A stretch of DNA of 64,000 bases, taken from the NCBI RefSeq assembly GCF_022539315.1, contig NC_066316.1:53507994-53571993 (forward strand), in the 5' to 3' direction. This document shows positions 1 to 12,920 of this stretch, in pieces; the stretch's first letter is position 1, and each line of letters opens with the position of its first letter. Under the pieces are notes generated by a model. The model was not told the origin of the DNA. It was given only the letters and a program-made list of their open reading frames with translations, and did not search any database. Source of the DNA: Serinus canaria. Lineage: Eukaryota > Chordata > Aves > Passeriformes > Fringillidae. The translations under genes and the position numbers were made by a program.

Positions 1-1159
1 ACCAACTGCTTATAATTCACAGAGCCTGGACTACTTTCAGCTTTTAAGTACGTACACTTTCAGCTTTTTCTGCAAATTGGGGTGTATGGAGCTCAAGATT
101 TGTGTAGTCTAAGGAGTAAGGGAGGAAAGGGGATATTTTCATCCCTCTTGTTCTCTGTTACTGTATTCATTTTATAGACTTTCCAAGTCTCAAATTCTGG
201 TGTGGGATTTCACTACGACAGAGGTTTAAAGCGATGGAGAGAACCTACATACTGGCCTGCAATAAAGTCAAAGGCTCCTTGTTCCTGCCTCCCACAATTC
301 TTGCAGCTGGACACACATCCCTTGGTTTGTATTAGTGGTCTTTGTTAGACCACTCTGTTAGATAGTACAATTTAAAACTTGCCAGGTAAGTAACCCATTC
401 CCCTTCAGCTTTATCATGGCTTACTGAGCTGAGCTGGCCTTGGGAAGGCTTGGGTGAGCAAGAGAGGAAGGAAACTTCCTTTTGGCAGCAGCCAGCCATG
501 AGCATAGCTCCACACTTGCAGGAGTCAATTACACTAGGGCCACTCTGGAGCAGGCCACTGCCAGACAGTTTTTCCCTTTTTCACCTTACCATGTGCAGCA
601 GTAATTAGTGTCATGCTTTCATTCTCTAGCTGAACGTAGCCTAAGACAAGCAAGCCTGTCCACATGGATGAGTTTTCTGCAAATCTGAATGAATATAGTG
701 CTGAAAATGATTGAAACCATGTAGATGCAATGCACATTTGTTTTAAGTTTTGCCGAAGAAGATTAGATCTAATTACTAAATAGTTTAAATTATTTTTAAT
801 GGAAAATGAAAGCATAGTGAAAATATTAATGTTTGACGGAAAACCACATTTAAAGGAGGGTTGGGTGAGAAATGTCATTCAGGCTTCATTCACTTCTACT
901 GCAGTGAGTTTCAGAGGGATAACATGACCACCCAGGAAGATAAGTACCATGATGGTTAAACAGAAAGAAGATAATTTATTTAAAATAATATGCTAGAATT
1001 CAATCTGAAAAAAACTCATTAAAAACTATTTTAGCCCATGTTCTTGATTCAGTGGGTTGATCTTAAGAACACTTCAAGTGTAAGAGCAGCAAATTCTATA
1101 GCAATGTGACAACATGCAAAACTGAAAACAAATGTGAATTCTTTTTTATTTTGTTTTGG

Positions 1160-1176
1160 TTTTTTTTTTTTTTTTT
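1160..1176. repeat. poly-T run (T17)
   Basis: Uninterrupted T tract within a T-rich stretch beginning at 1141. Confidence 0.95.
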
Positions 1177-3849
1177 GCCTCAGACCACTTGAGAATGGAA
1201 ATCAGAACCCAGTAGAGCAGCAAAGAGAAGTGGACAGCCCTACAGTACAAGAGCATTTTACTAATCTCTGAAGAAATACTACTGAACAGAAAGAAGCCAA
1301 GTGATTTGTTAGGGGGCTATGCTAGAAGGATATGCCTTGTTACCAGTCAACCAAGCATCTGTTTATTCTGTGTAGATAAGTATGTATCAACACATCTCCC
1401 CTATTTCTACCTTCTGCACTAACAGAATACAATAAAGAAAAAAATACTTACCAGAATGGTGACATATCCCTAAAGAGTCAACTTCCAGCCCAACCCTAAT
1501 ACCTAACATGTAACCTCGCAAGTTGTATATTCTCTGGTAGCACAAAACTGACAACAAAGGCCAGCCAACCTGTTAGAGGAATATTGTAGGTAAGGCTGCA
1601 CTCAGAAAAAATGTAATGCCCAAGGGCACAGGCAACACTGAGTCTCATGCAAGCAGCCCTGTGGGGAACGATCCACTAGGCACAAAAGAGCAGAGATGTT
1701 TGCTTGAATCCTGGCCAGATGGTTTGCAGAAGTCCTGCAGGATGTATATGGACTCTTGCAGAAGTTCTTGGGTCAATAACAAATGCATACATACATATTT
1801 GAATTTTATTAATCAGAAAAAGGGAAGGAAAAAATGAAACAGAAGCCTACAAAGCCTTGAAGAAAATTGTTATCTTGCAGCTGGAGAGCACTGTGCACAA
1901 ACCAGCAAGCAAGTCTCTTGCTGCACAGGAGGAACTGGTGATTGCTGGGGAAAAAATTGTTTTGTCGGTCCTAGCACCTATTACAGCAAGAAAAAGAAGA
2001 GCGTGCTAACCACCGGAGGTGGATTACCAATGCAGTCTGGTAATCCTCTTAAACACGCGAGTGTGTTTACGTGATGAACTGACTAAACCCTGTTCACAAC
2101 CAGCATACGTAAATCACTTCAAGCCAACCCTCTACCACCACCACGGAAAGCTGAATGGAGACCAGGAAAGCAGCGGTCCTGAAGAACGGCAGCCAGGAGG
2201 CTGGCATCTCCCACAACACGCTGACACTCCTGTGCTGACTGCTACAGCAGTGGGACCAGCAAGCAGCAACTGCAGCTCTTTCACATCATAATCATTTGCC
2301 CACAGTCAAGCCAGGGCTGGAACATGCCCTCAGAAACAAAGATGATACTCTGCCTCACCAAGTTAGCTTTGGTCTTCGACATCTTTACAGGTGCTATAGG
2401 GAATCAACAACTTCAGAAAATTGCCAAAGCAAAATAGCCCCTTCCTTTTCAAAGAAGAGAAATTAATCCAGAAATCATAACTAATCTGTAAGAGAAAAAT
2501 CCTACCATGTACATGGAGACATTTGGAAAACCTGCCAGTTTGCATGCCTCAAGTGCTGACCAGTCATTGTCTGTGAGACACCTCATCACTTTTTTCAATG
2601 TTATTAATACTGTCCCTTCCAAGATATCTGCAGTTTCTTTCTAAAACTTACTATATCCTAGACATCCTTTGTAAGGCTGATCATTTACCATTTAGAATGG
2701 TAACATAATTTTCTCCTTTCATGATCCCAGTCATCATGAAATGACATCTAAGTTAAGTCATAAGGCATTGCAGAGGGAAGAAAAAAAATACACTATGCAG
2801 CAGCTGATGCAAAAGATAGTTAGGTAAGCAAATATATTATTGAGGGTCAGCTCATCAGAATTGTCCAGAAGCTATTAGCAAGTCAGACTATCTAACTATC
2901 AAAAGCTTTTTGCTTTTTTTGCTGTAGAATACACCGATAACATTTTAAGCACAGACAGGGTCAAAAAAACCTCTCCACATCTTACAGGAAGATTTTTTGT
3001 TTGGACAACACAGCTTCTAGTTGCGTATTAGGTAACCTGAGCCAACCAACAAGCCAGAAGGGTCCTTCTTCCTCAACACTCTAGTCCATTTTCACATGTG
3101 TCTTGCTATATGGCCTCCAGGAGCCACATTAAACAAGTGATGCAGGAAGAGCTCCAAGATGAAATCATTCTCAGAAACCCTTATCTTGCTTTTCTCTTTC
3201 ACCACTATTGCATTCCATGGATCACAGAGCATATCAATAGTGGATTTAATCAGAAACAAGACATTTCTTCTCGTTTTCCTCTTTCATACTTGTAACATGC
3301 CACAAGAAAAATAGGCCAGTTTGATGTTTGTATTAAAATGTGACTGCTGCACACCACACAACCTGATAAACAGCTGTCAGCTCTTCATTTACAGGCAAAA
3401 AAGGTAGGATTTTGTTCTACAGATCTAAAGTTCCAGTTTATTTATAAAGAGACGAGAGAGAGTCCAAAGAAGTAATCTGAGAAATGTAACTTGGAAATGA
3501 GGGGTAAAAAATGATCATTTTATTTCCATGCATTTTCCCATGTTTACAGAGTTTTTTTGACTTTTCCTAAAAAACCCACAAGGCTTGACAGTCCAACCAC
3601 GCTTTCATTTTCTACACCCCCTCCTTCCTCTCCCTGCCATTTTTTCACTGACAAAGCTATATTTAAAACTAAACAGAACAAAAAAGTTTTTTTTAAAAAG
3701 AGGCCTGGCTGGTTTTGCATGTCCTATTCTTTGCAGTCACTTGGGACAAACTACTATGTTAATGCGATGACTTACAGATTTTGTGCCATCCAGCATCCTG
3801 CCCTGCCAACCTACTTCTTCCTAAAATTCCAGAATCGCTTCAGCAGAGC

Positions 3850-4195
3850 CGAGACGTGAAGCTGGGCTGAGAAACAGCTCTGCACCCCAAAGAAACAGCT
3901 AAACCCAGCAAAAGGTGGGAGAGGGGCAGGATTTAAAACCTGCCATTTCTTTCAACTCAGCTGCAGCAGAAGCAGAGAGCTGGGGGGCTCTGTGCCCCAG
4001 AGGGCAGCAGCCTGCCCCAGACTGCCTGCTGCCGCTGAGGAAGCTCTCCCAAGCATACGGCTCGCTGGCAGAAATGAGGTCAGAGCACTGCCCGCAGCTT
4101 ACAGCAGAGCTGAAAGCCTGAAGCCAGCTTACAGAATAAAGAGAAAAGCTGCACCGAGAGCAGCTGCTACCTCTAGGCTAATCGAGCTAGGTACC
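3850..4195. promoter_or_regulatory. GC-richer patch with a CTCF-like motif
   Basis: A stretch of a few hundred bases clearly richer in G and C, with about eight CpGs, in AT-rich intron. It contains CCCCAGAGGGCAGC at 3996-4009, which matches the AG-R-K-GGC-R-S core of the CTCF consensus on the plus strand but has mismatches in the 5' part. Two overlapping plus-strand frames (3915-4121 and 3992-4204) have no domain I recognise and probably only reflect the lack of stop codons in GC-rich DNA. Candidate regulatory element or CTCF site; unproven. Confidence 0.35.
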
Positions 4196-5563
4196 CAAGG
4201 ATGAGACTTCCTCACTCAAGACTGGGAAACATTACTTCAGTGTTTTCTTAGGGGCACGTCTGTGTCTTTGCTTTGAGGTAGAAGCCAGGACTTCATCTAA
4301 AGGCTCATGAAAACTTGCAAATCGGTGAGGAAGGGCTGCAAACCATCACTGAGGTTACATTAAAAAAAACCAACAGAATAGAAAGGTTTGCTTCCTAGCC
4401 CCTGTCCCTCATATATAAAGCTATATCATATAACAGACAATTTATATCACAGTCCAGTAACACCTGCTAACTTACCCTCTAATACTCCACCACAGAGAGC
4501 CCTTAAATAAAAACTGAAAGGAGATTTACCTACTATTTTATAAGCACTACAATCATAGGAGAAGGAACTAAAGCAAAAAAGTCAGTAATAAACTTGGTAA
4601 AGAAGGTATTCTCAACTGGTCTCTACTGTTTTGGTGAACTTTGGTTTTCAGTATGTGAAAGCACCGGTGTGTTACATTTGGGGCTGGCTACTGGAAGTAC
4701 AAAATTAGCTGCATTACCATCCTCCCTCTGCAGTCTGTGAAGACACAGAGTATCTGTGCAAAAATCTTTAAATCCAGCCCACCACACAGAACAATATCAT
4801 AGTCCAAGGAGTGGGAAAAGAAGTGAAAATTCCTAAAGGAAGCACCCACCAGTAGAAGCAATTCAATGGACTGCACAATATAACAGTTTAAACCAACAGC
4901 AGTAAACTATTTCTTTATTCTTTTGAGATAAAAAAGTCTTCACCACCATCACCACAACAACAATTTCTCAAAAGAAAATATTCCCAGCTGGGCTGTTGCT
5001 GGGAGTGGCAGGAGGAGGGGGTAAGACGGTGGTGGACAAATTAAAGAAGTGGTGAAAACTTAAAATTCTGAGACCAGACCACTGACTACTCTTTAATACA
5101 GCAATGAAAAAACAATGATGTTCATTAAAAGTTGATAAAGGATTACTAGGTAAAAAAGCAACAGTGATCCTCTCTTTTTTGTGAGGGTGAAGGAGAACAG
5201 TCTTCATGAATTCTATAGGCAGAGACCGAAATCCCAGACTGGTTATAACTGGTTATTAAGCTTTCTACCTCCAAACATGCATGTGGAAGATAGCTTCTTG
5301 GCAGTCAGGGATAAACATGAGGAAGATACATAGAGAGAGGCTGTGTTCTTCCAGAGCTTGATTTATTGAGGGACAGCTCATCAAGACCAACAGTTGTTCT
5401 CCTATCTTCCACAACATAAACACCAAATAGTTTTGTCAACATGTAAAGGTACCACTTGTTTTTTAAGTGGTATCTTATTTATTTTGATTTGCTATTTCAT
5501 TCTTTGTTGTACATATCTGATTGCAACAACTAAAACACCCTGTAACAATTCAGCTGCCTGCTC

Positions 5564-5627
5564 CAAAATCTATTTGAAATCCTACTACTAGATTTCAAAA
5601 TCTATTTGAAATTCTACTACTTCCAGT
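5564..5627. repeat. 32-bp tandem duplication
   Basis: The stretch 5564-5589 recurs at 5596-5621 with one difference (ATCCTAC versus ATTCTAC). The repeat period is 32 bases, two copies. The high identity suggests a fairly recent slippage duplication. Confidence 0.9.
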
Positions 5628-6419
5628 ACTGGAAAGGACAATGAATGCATATGAAATGTATGCTGGTCAATATTCACATAATACATTGTCTCAACAACAA
5701 AAATCCCAATGCAAAATACAGAAAACAAAACTAAATATATGAATACTGAATAGCTTCAATTATTAAAGAAAATGCATGCAGCCAAAAAAAATGCAATGTT
5801 AGATTTTATGCCAGGAATATTAACAAACTTATTTTCCCTACCTCTGAGGAAAATAATGTGTGTTAATTTAAAGGCCATAAGAGAATATTGTTGTATTGCA
5901 ACTGGCCACGAGGTGCAATTTACAAGACCACTGAAATTTGGAATATATACTGCTCATACAGAACTAAAAAAACAAACCAACCAACCAAACAGAACAAATA
6001 GTAAAAAAAAACCCAACCACTTAGATTTATTAGTAGTTTTTAGACTTTACAACATGATCACTTAATTCAGGATGGTATTCTATTTGCATTTTAGAATTTT
6101 TCTTAGAACAGCATTTGTGCCTTTATATTCTAAAATATTTGCCTACATAACTTTTGTCAATGAACAGCCATCAGATTAGTGGGTCATAAAATAAATGGCA
6201 ATTACATGATTAGGTATCTCCTGATAAACTCGCTATTCTGTTTAACTTACTGCTACATTTCAAAGGTATGGATAAAATTATTTCTGTGATATTAATTTAG
6301 CTCTCTGAATAACATTAAAAGAACACCCTCCTTGAGTAGTAAGGAGAGTAGGAAGGGTAGCAACAATAGTTATGATCACTAATCTCCTATAACAAAATAG
6401 TTTTTATCAGCCTGCATTC

Positions 6420-6660
6420 CAATAGTTTTACTATCAAGTTAAATAATTGACTCCTATGCTAATATCTAAATGCCAAGCAATTAATGGCACTGAACTATAG
6501 ATGGCTTTTCTTTGCTCTTGTAGAGTTATTTTATAAAGCAAATGCAATTCTGTCACTTCACTGATTTAATGCAGGCTTTGTGAGGTTAATATTCCTAAGC
6601 AATTGCAAAATAAAGAACTGCTTTAATTAACCTTCTGTGATTTAAATACTGGGAGAAATC
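6420..6660. other. possible conserved noncoding element
   Basis: Unique sequence with several homeodomain-type cores (CAATTAATGGC, CTTTAATTAACC) and no repeat signature. Listed only as a candidate for alignment. Confidence 0.18.
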
Positions 6661-8820
6661 AGAACTCAGAAACTTTAAATAATATCACCATCATAACAAC
6701 AATACTTTGTGGATCAAAGCCAAACCACTGATTTGAGAATTTTAAGAAATACATTTGGACACATGTATCTTACTGTGTTTCTGAACTCGTTAAAAGGACC
6801 TTTCTCTAAGCATAGCACAGTAAATCCATGATAGATTTTACACATCTTTTGTAGTTGAGCTGAAAAATGTTTCCTTTTAAGATTATTTACTTATAAATAC
6901 TGAAGTTTTTAGTTTGAACAAATGATTCAGCACCCCTGCTTTTTGCACCAGAATACTTAGTGAGGATTTTTGTTACGGACATAGGACACTGCTCACTAAA
7001 TCTACAAACTGATTGCATGTAAGTAACTGACCACTTAAAATTAAAGCAGCAAAACAGAACTTCCTTTTTCCTAGGAGATTAAGTTTTCTCTCTTTGCAGT
7101 TCATCTGAAGGGAGGCTTTTATTGCCAGAATTTATAACATCGTATGCTAGCTTCATTTTAGAACATGAAAAAAATCAAGACTCAGGCCTTTTAGTATTGC
7201 ATATCTTTCAAGCACAAAAGCTGCAATACGTCTGCCAGGCTCAGAATGATACAAAAACACAGGAATAAAAATTAAAAACCAGCAGGATACAGGTGGCCAT
7301 GAACATTCCTGCCAAACAGGTTTGCAATGCGCACTGACCTATCTCCTCTGACTATCCAGCCAGGCATCACCAAACCCCCATCAGCAGCAGATGCCTGAAG
7401 AGGTGCACTTGCTGGTTTCTCAGGAAAAAAAAGCTGACCTTCAGAATTCCTCCTTCAGATGGAAAAGCCTGCTTTCAGCAGAAAACCATTAAGAGATGAA
7501 GACAGCAAAAGAACATACATACTGAGAAAATGTTTAACTACAATAAGGGAACTTGAAACTGAAGGTGCTGTTCAGTTGTTGAGACAACTCAGAGGCAAAC
7601 AAATTCTTTCACTGACAGTCCTTTGGAAGATTATAAAACAGAAGTATAAACAAGCTTGCTACATTTTATACATGAACAGTAGTACCACTTTTCAAGATAA
7701 AGTACTTTGCCTTTCCCAGTAGTACCACTTAACAAATCCAAGTTACTACAAAGACAGTATGTGTAAGGAGCAGTTATATATGCTAACTTTCACAGCTTCA
7801 GGCCTAACAGACTGGAGTTAGATTTTTATTTGCATAAATTGATCACAATCTCCGTAAACACTCTCTTTAAAATCACAGGGTCAAGAAAGTCTTCTCTAAA
7901 TCTGAATGTAGATTTTTGGGTCTGGTCAACAAGCCTTCAGCAAAAACAAGCCTGTGCTGCTCTGACTGCTGCTCTGTACTATGCCCTCAATTTTGTGTTT
8001 GTGCTCAGGTGTGAGTTTATAGACAATTATTATTTTCTTCTTCTGCCTGACTCTATTCCTTCTAGCTATTTGGCTCTGGAAAATTATTCTCCAAGTCTGA
8101 CAGGCCAGCACTCTATAATCTTATAAATACAGAGAGAAATGCTGAGGAAAAAAAAGAGAGAGGTTTGACACATTTCCTGTAATGATATAAGCAATGATGA
8201 GCAAACAGATCAGTCCCCATATGGACAATAATCAGCCATTCCCATTACTGGGAGAGGACACAGTGTAGGAGTTAGTTTCACTGAACTTCTGAGCTGAGCT
8301 AAGTAAGCTCCACCAGAAAAACAGCCTTATTCTGAACACTTCTTTGCTATCATAGCAGCATCATGATTATGAAATAAGACTTTATAAAAGCAGAGATCTA
8401 ACTGGCAAAGATTTCAATCAGTTAAGTACTCATTGAACCTACAAGGGTTCAAACCCCTCTTGTCCTTCCTGAAAATATCATGTGCTTAAGAAAGGCTCAA
8501 AGAGGATAAATCAGTCTAATGCACAAGTTCAACACGGTTCCTAAGTATTTCAACAGTCCTTTAATCACTTCAGTGCTCAGCAGGTGCTGGTCACTGGTGG
8601 CTTAGCTAGGGGAAGTTGTGTGTGATTTTGGAAGCCATTTGCTGAAAGCCTGCTCCCCTTTCCTGCTTACCCCAAGGCCAGTCAAGATGCAAGAAGCCAG
8701 TATTGCACTCTGCCTTTTGGTATCTCTCTGACCTCTCTGAAGCATGTTGGCAACAGAAGGTTCAGTGTACCAGAACTGATGCCTTCATACAAAGAAATAC
8801 TATTGGTGTTCCTCATCTCT

Positions 8821-8854
8821 CATTTCAGCTTCCCCCATAAGGGAGGCTGAAATG
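8821..8854. other. 14-bp inverted repeat (hairpin) beside the microsatellite
   Basis: CATTTCAGCTTCCC (8821-8834) is matched by GGGAGGCTGAAATG (8841-8854) around a 6-base loop, with a single G-T mismatch. It lies 10 bases upstream of the TA repeat. Confidence 0.8.
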
Positions 8855-8863
8855 GCTGGCAAA

Positions 8864-8864
<1 letters not shown>

Positions 8865-8939
<75 letters not shown>

Positions 8940-8943
8940 GTAT
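8865..8943. repeat. compound (TA)n-(CA)n-(TA)n microsatellite
   Basis: About 40 bases of TA repeats, then about 11 CA units, then a shorter TA run. Alternating purine-pyrimidine throughout, so able to form cruciform or Z-DNA. Likely highly polymorphic in length. Confidence 0.98.
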
Positions 8944-9539
8944 GAGTTCTGTGTGTCACGAGCCTGGGATTAAATGTTTTGGAGGAATTACTTCAGCATA
9001 GTGCCTCTTCACTCAGGAAAGAATATAATGCTCCTAAGCTAAAAACAAGTCCAGCATTTCAGAATGGAGTGAGTGTACACTGAGCACTAGGCATCTCTGT
9101 TGCTGAGACAACAAAAGCCATGAAGGATTTATGGTACACAACAAGCAGTGGTGTCAGCCACTGCTGCTGACAGCAGGTAACTATCTCTAAACATTAAATT
9201 TGATTATGAGTTTCCACATAACTGTAATAGCCAACTTCCACAAAGAATACTTTCCTATATGCCTGGCAGCAAATGTCAGATTAGCATACCAGCTTGTTCT
9301 TTCCCAGATTTCCTGTGGTTCATAACCCAACAAATATTAAGTACAACCACTCATCGGATTACAGACACCAAGGTTTAAAAAGGACAGAAGGACAAATTAT
9401 TTTTATTACGACTTTTAAGACATGCGCAGCTGTATGGTAGTCCTTAAAACAAATTTAAATTTAAGTCTGAAGGATTTGACGCTAAACTACAGTACAGTTG
9501 ACTGCTGCCAATTTCTAGTAGCTTAAGAGTGAAGATTTT

Positions 9540-9905
9540 ACTATAAAGAGTAATTGCATTGAAGTATACCAATTTGGACTCACTGAGGACTGTCTGTATT
9601 ACTTACTAGTGAATTTGATATTTGCATGTACAACAGTTATTCCTATTATTACAATACTATTTTTGTACAGTGTTACACCCCAAAACAGCTTGACAACATT
9701 AATTAACATGTTGCTTATTATACTGTTTAAAGAACTTTAGCAGTTCACATTGAATTTAAAAACAATACTTCATGTTCATTGTACCAAAATCACTTTAATA
9801 ATTTGGTGCATTTTGCCACAATACAATTTGTTCTGTTTTCATGACAGTCATACAGATTGGACATGAAAACAGATTAATTAGTTTCACATTTTGTTCACAT
9901 TTTCA
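9540..9905. other. possible conserved noncoding element (AT-rich, homeodomain-like sites)
   Basis: Long unique AT-rich stretch without repeats or CpG, containing TTAATTAACATG, AATTTGGTGC and AGATTAATTAGTTTC. The texture resembles deeply conserved enhancers near developmental genes, but conservation cannot be judged from one sequence. Confidence 0.2.
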
Positions 9906-11232
9906 AAGACTGTTTCAAATCAGGAAATGTTTTATCTGTTCTACCTTACACTGACTCAACACTAGAAACAGATGTCTGCAAAAGAACTTTCTCATCATCA
10001 TTTCAGGCTTAAAACTGAGACTAATCCCAACCACTGATCCCAGTTCAGGGAAACATAGAGAAGCCCCTTATGGAAGCATCAGTGGTCTCCAACCCTCTGC
10101 CTGGAGAGACTAACCAAGGTGTCACCAGAGATGCTTCCCACCTTCTCATGTACACTGCCTTCCTGCTTCAGATGCCTTTCTACCTGGGACTACTAAAACA
10201 ATTCACAAATTCCTACTGGCCCAAACTGCATTTGTCCCCTGGGCGAGTCTCAGGGAAAAAAAATCTCACCAGTCAGTCTTGCTCTTTATTTGTCCTCTAC
10301 AGTTTGAGTTGGAAAAAAATCTCTCCAAGATCAGCAGGTAAGGTATATTATTCTGGGGGGCAAACAAAGTTTTGGCCAGCTTCCAGAACACTTAAATAAA
10401 ACCTGTGAGACAGTGAGAGAGTGCCTTTTGTTTGCTTGTTTATAAAACATTTTCTCCTTTCAAGTAAAAGCAGACTAAAGAGTGAGCCTGAACTAATTAG
10501 AAAAACCCATAGTAACCACAACAAATGATGTACAAACACACACAAACTCTTCCTGCACACAGCTAACCAGAATGACCAATGCTCCAGAAAAGGGCACATG
10601 CATGCCCCACCTCAAGGACCTGCCACACTTTTTTCCCATTTAATCTTATGGGAGAAAAGGGATCAGCATTCTGTTCTGGAAACTTGCAAGAAGAGAGCTC
10701 CCAGGAAGGTGTAAAACAAAAGATGACTTCATTCAGGGTAACAGCAGTAGGTGTCTAATAAAATCCCTATTTTTGTTTAACTAAGAGTGAGACCACAAGT
10801 ATTTTGCAGATCCATTTCATCTGTCAAAAACTGATACAGTCCCAATTCATAAAATAACACAATAAAGCTTAGAGGCACGATTCTATCTCGATACATATGA
10901 ACACATGCTACATAAAGAAAGAAAATATATAAACATGGCTGTTTACAAGCCAGTTGGAAAGCATAATAACCAAAAATATACATCACACTATCTTAACAAA
11001 ATAATGTTTAATGATGACAGTTTAAGTTTGCAATTACATGACATTCTTGAACAAAATATCACTTCTACTTATGGCAAAAGATTTAAAACTGCAAAAACAA
11101 GCGAAGCATTTATTCATTTATATGCCATTTCAAGATGAAAAGCCCTGCCAAGGGCAACACTATAGTAGTGTAGCACATCTTTCTTCCTCTTTTTTCTTTT
11201 GAAAAGCAGTAAAGGTAAAAAGAAGTTAAAGG

Positions 11233-11275
11233 AAAAAAAAAAAAAAAAAACAAAAAAACAAAAAAACAAAAAAAA
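11233..11275. repeat. A-rich tract, A18 then (A6-7 C) units
   Basis: An A18 run followed by three C-interrupted A blocks. No upstream retrotransposon body was recognised that would make this a poly-A tail. Confidence 0.95.
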
Positions 11276-12430
11276 TACCAAAACCACCAAGGCAGTATCT
11301 ACTTCTACTGGCAATATCTAATGATCAATGAATCTGCTACTGCAATAAATTTGCTTAAAACAAAGCTCTTCCTTTAATGGTTTTTACACAGCAGGCTCCT
11401 GATATGAAGAGGGGATGACTGATGCTGGCTTACAATATGGTTCTATAGTAAACTGTGCCAGTTTTACTATCAAATCACCTCTTATGAAACTCTCTTTCTG
11501 CCTACCATGCAATCAATTTAACAAAGATCTAAACAACTTAACAGTTCAAACATTCAAATAAATCCCATTCTCCTCCTTCCCATCTATGCTTATTAGAGGA
11601 ATGAAAGTCACAAGTCACTGGAAGAGTCCCAGAAATTGTTTTATCTGTTTACTTTCATAAGACAAGATTGCATATTGAATTCAAGTGAGTCAAAGAAAAA
11701 CAGCAATGGCTTCACACTTCCACAATATGTGAGAAATGAAGATGAGCACCAATTCTAAGGCACAACACGGAGTTATACCTGACCTCAGGAGCTCGCTCAC
11801 AATGTGTCTAAAAGAGCAAATATAAAACATCATCTGCAAGAAATTTCACATCAGTTTTCTCCCTATAACAGAATACCCCGATCATCACACTATGAGGTTT
11901 TACATAAAAGGAAAACTGGTGGCAAGAAAAAGTCCATCATCCAGACAGAATAAACACTATTTTCAGCTTTATAATCTCCACAACAAGTAGCTTGACATAA
12001 ATCTACAAGGGAAATAAAGAAAATACAGACAGGAAAAGAAGGCAAATTAGAGAAGCCCACTTTCCCCAGTCTAGCATTTCTCTTCTCCCTCCTGAAGTAA
12101 AACCAATTCAATCACACTCACATCACAAAATCAATATAGAAAGACAAAAAAAAGGTTAATGAACAATATAGAGAACACAAAGGAAATTAATTTGCAGGCT
12201 GAAAAGAAAGAACAAAACTAAGGATGACAGACAGAAAGGATGACAGATTGTATGACTGAAACTACCTCAGCTTTCTAATTGACAGGATTATATAAACAGG
12301 ATGTACTGATATTTTTAGGAGCAGAAATAAGAAAGATACACCAACTGGTGCAACAGGTAATGTATGAGTCTGTAGTTTATTTTAAAATTGTGTTTAGAAA
12401 ATGTAAAGCCAGTTTAAGTCACAGCAACAC

Positions 12431-12735
12431 AATCATATATTCAAAGAGACCTTCAGAGAGAGATCATATAGTCAAACCTTCAGCTCAAAGCAAGCCTAGC
12501 AAGAACAGGGTGCTTGGGGGCTTTGTCTAGTTGAATTTCTCCAATGATGGAGATTGCAGTCTCTCTGGCATTTTGTGGGGTTTATAATTTTTGAGTTTGT
12601 TTCTTTCTTTCTTTTACAGAGTTGCAGCATCCCTCTTCTTAGTGTGTCCCTATCGCTTCTTGTCCTTCCATTGTGCCCCTGAGATGAGTTTGGATTAATT
12701 TCTCATCCACATTCCCCAAACTGGTAGCTCTCCTA
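12431..12735 (-). mobile_element. CR1 LINE 3'-end fragment, sense to ARID1B
   Basis: Read on the plus strand this is the reverse complement of an avian CR1 3' region: GAGACCTTCAGAGAGAGATC, then TCAAACCTTCAGCTCAAAGC, CAAGCCTAGCAAGAACAGG, TCTCCAATGATGGAGATTGC and TTCTTGTCCTTCCATTGTGC. These follow the order of the CR1 consensus as I know it, with several internal gaps and a local T-rich insertion near 12600. It is 5'-truncated, as most CR1 copies are, and holds no open frame. Confidence 0.8.
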
Positions 12736-12910
12736 AAACAAAACAAGTACCCACTCCTACTTCTCTTGCTAAAACTTTAATCAAATAAATTATAGTTCTT
12801 CGTTTTTCAAAGGGAATCAGTCTCATATAAGCAGAGATATGTATGCTTAAGTAAACACAGTTTGTCAGTTTTTTCTGTCAACAGCAGAATTTGACATAAG
12901 CTCACAACTT

Positions 12911-12920
12911 CCCCCCCCCC
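12911..12920. repeat. C10 homopolymer
   Basis: Ten consecutive C in otherwise AT-rich sequence. Confidence 0.9.
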
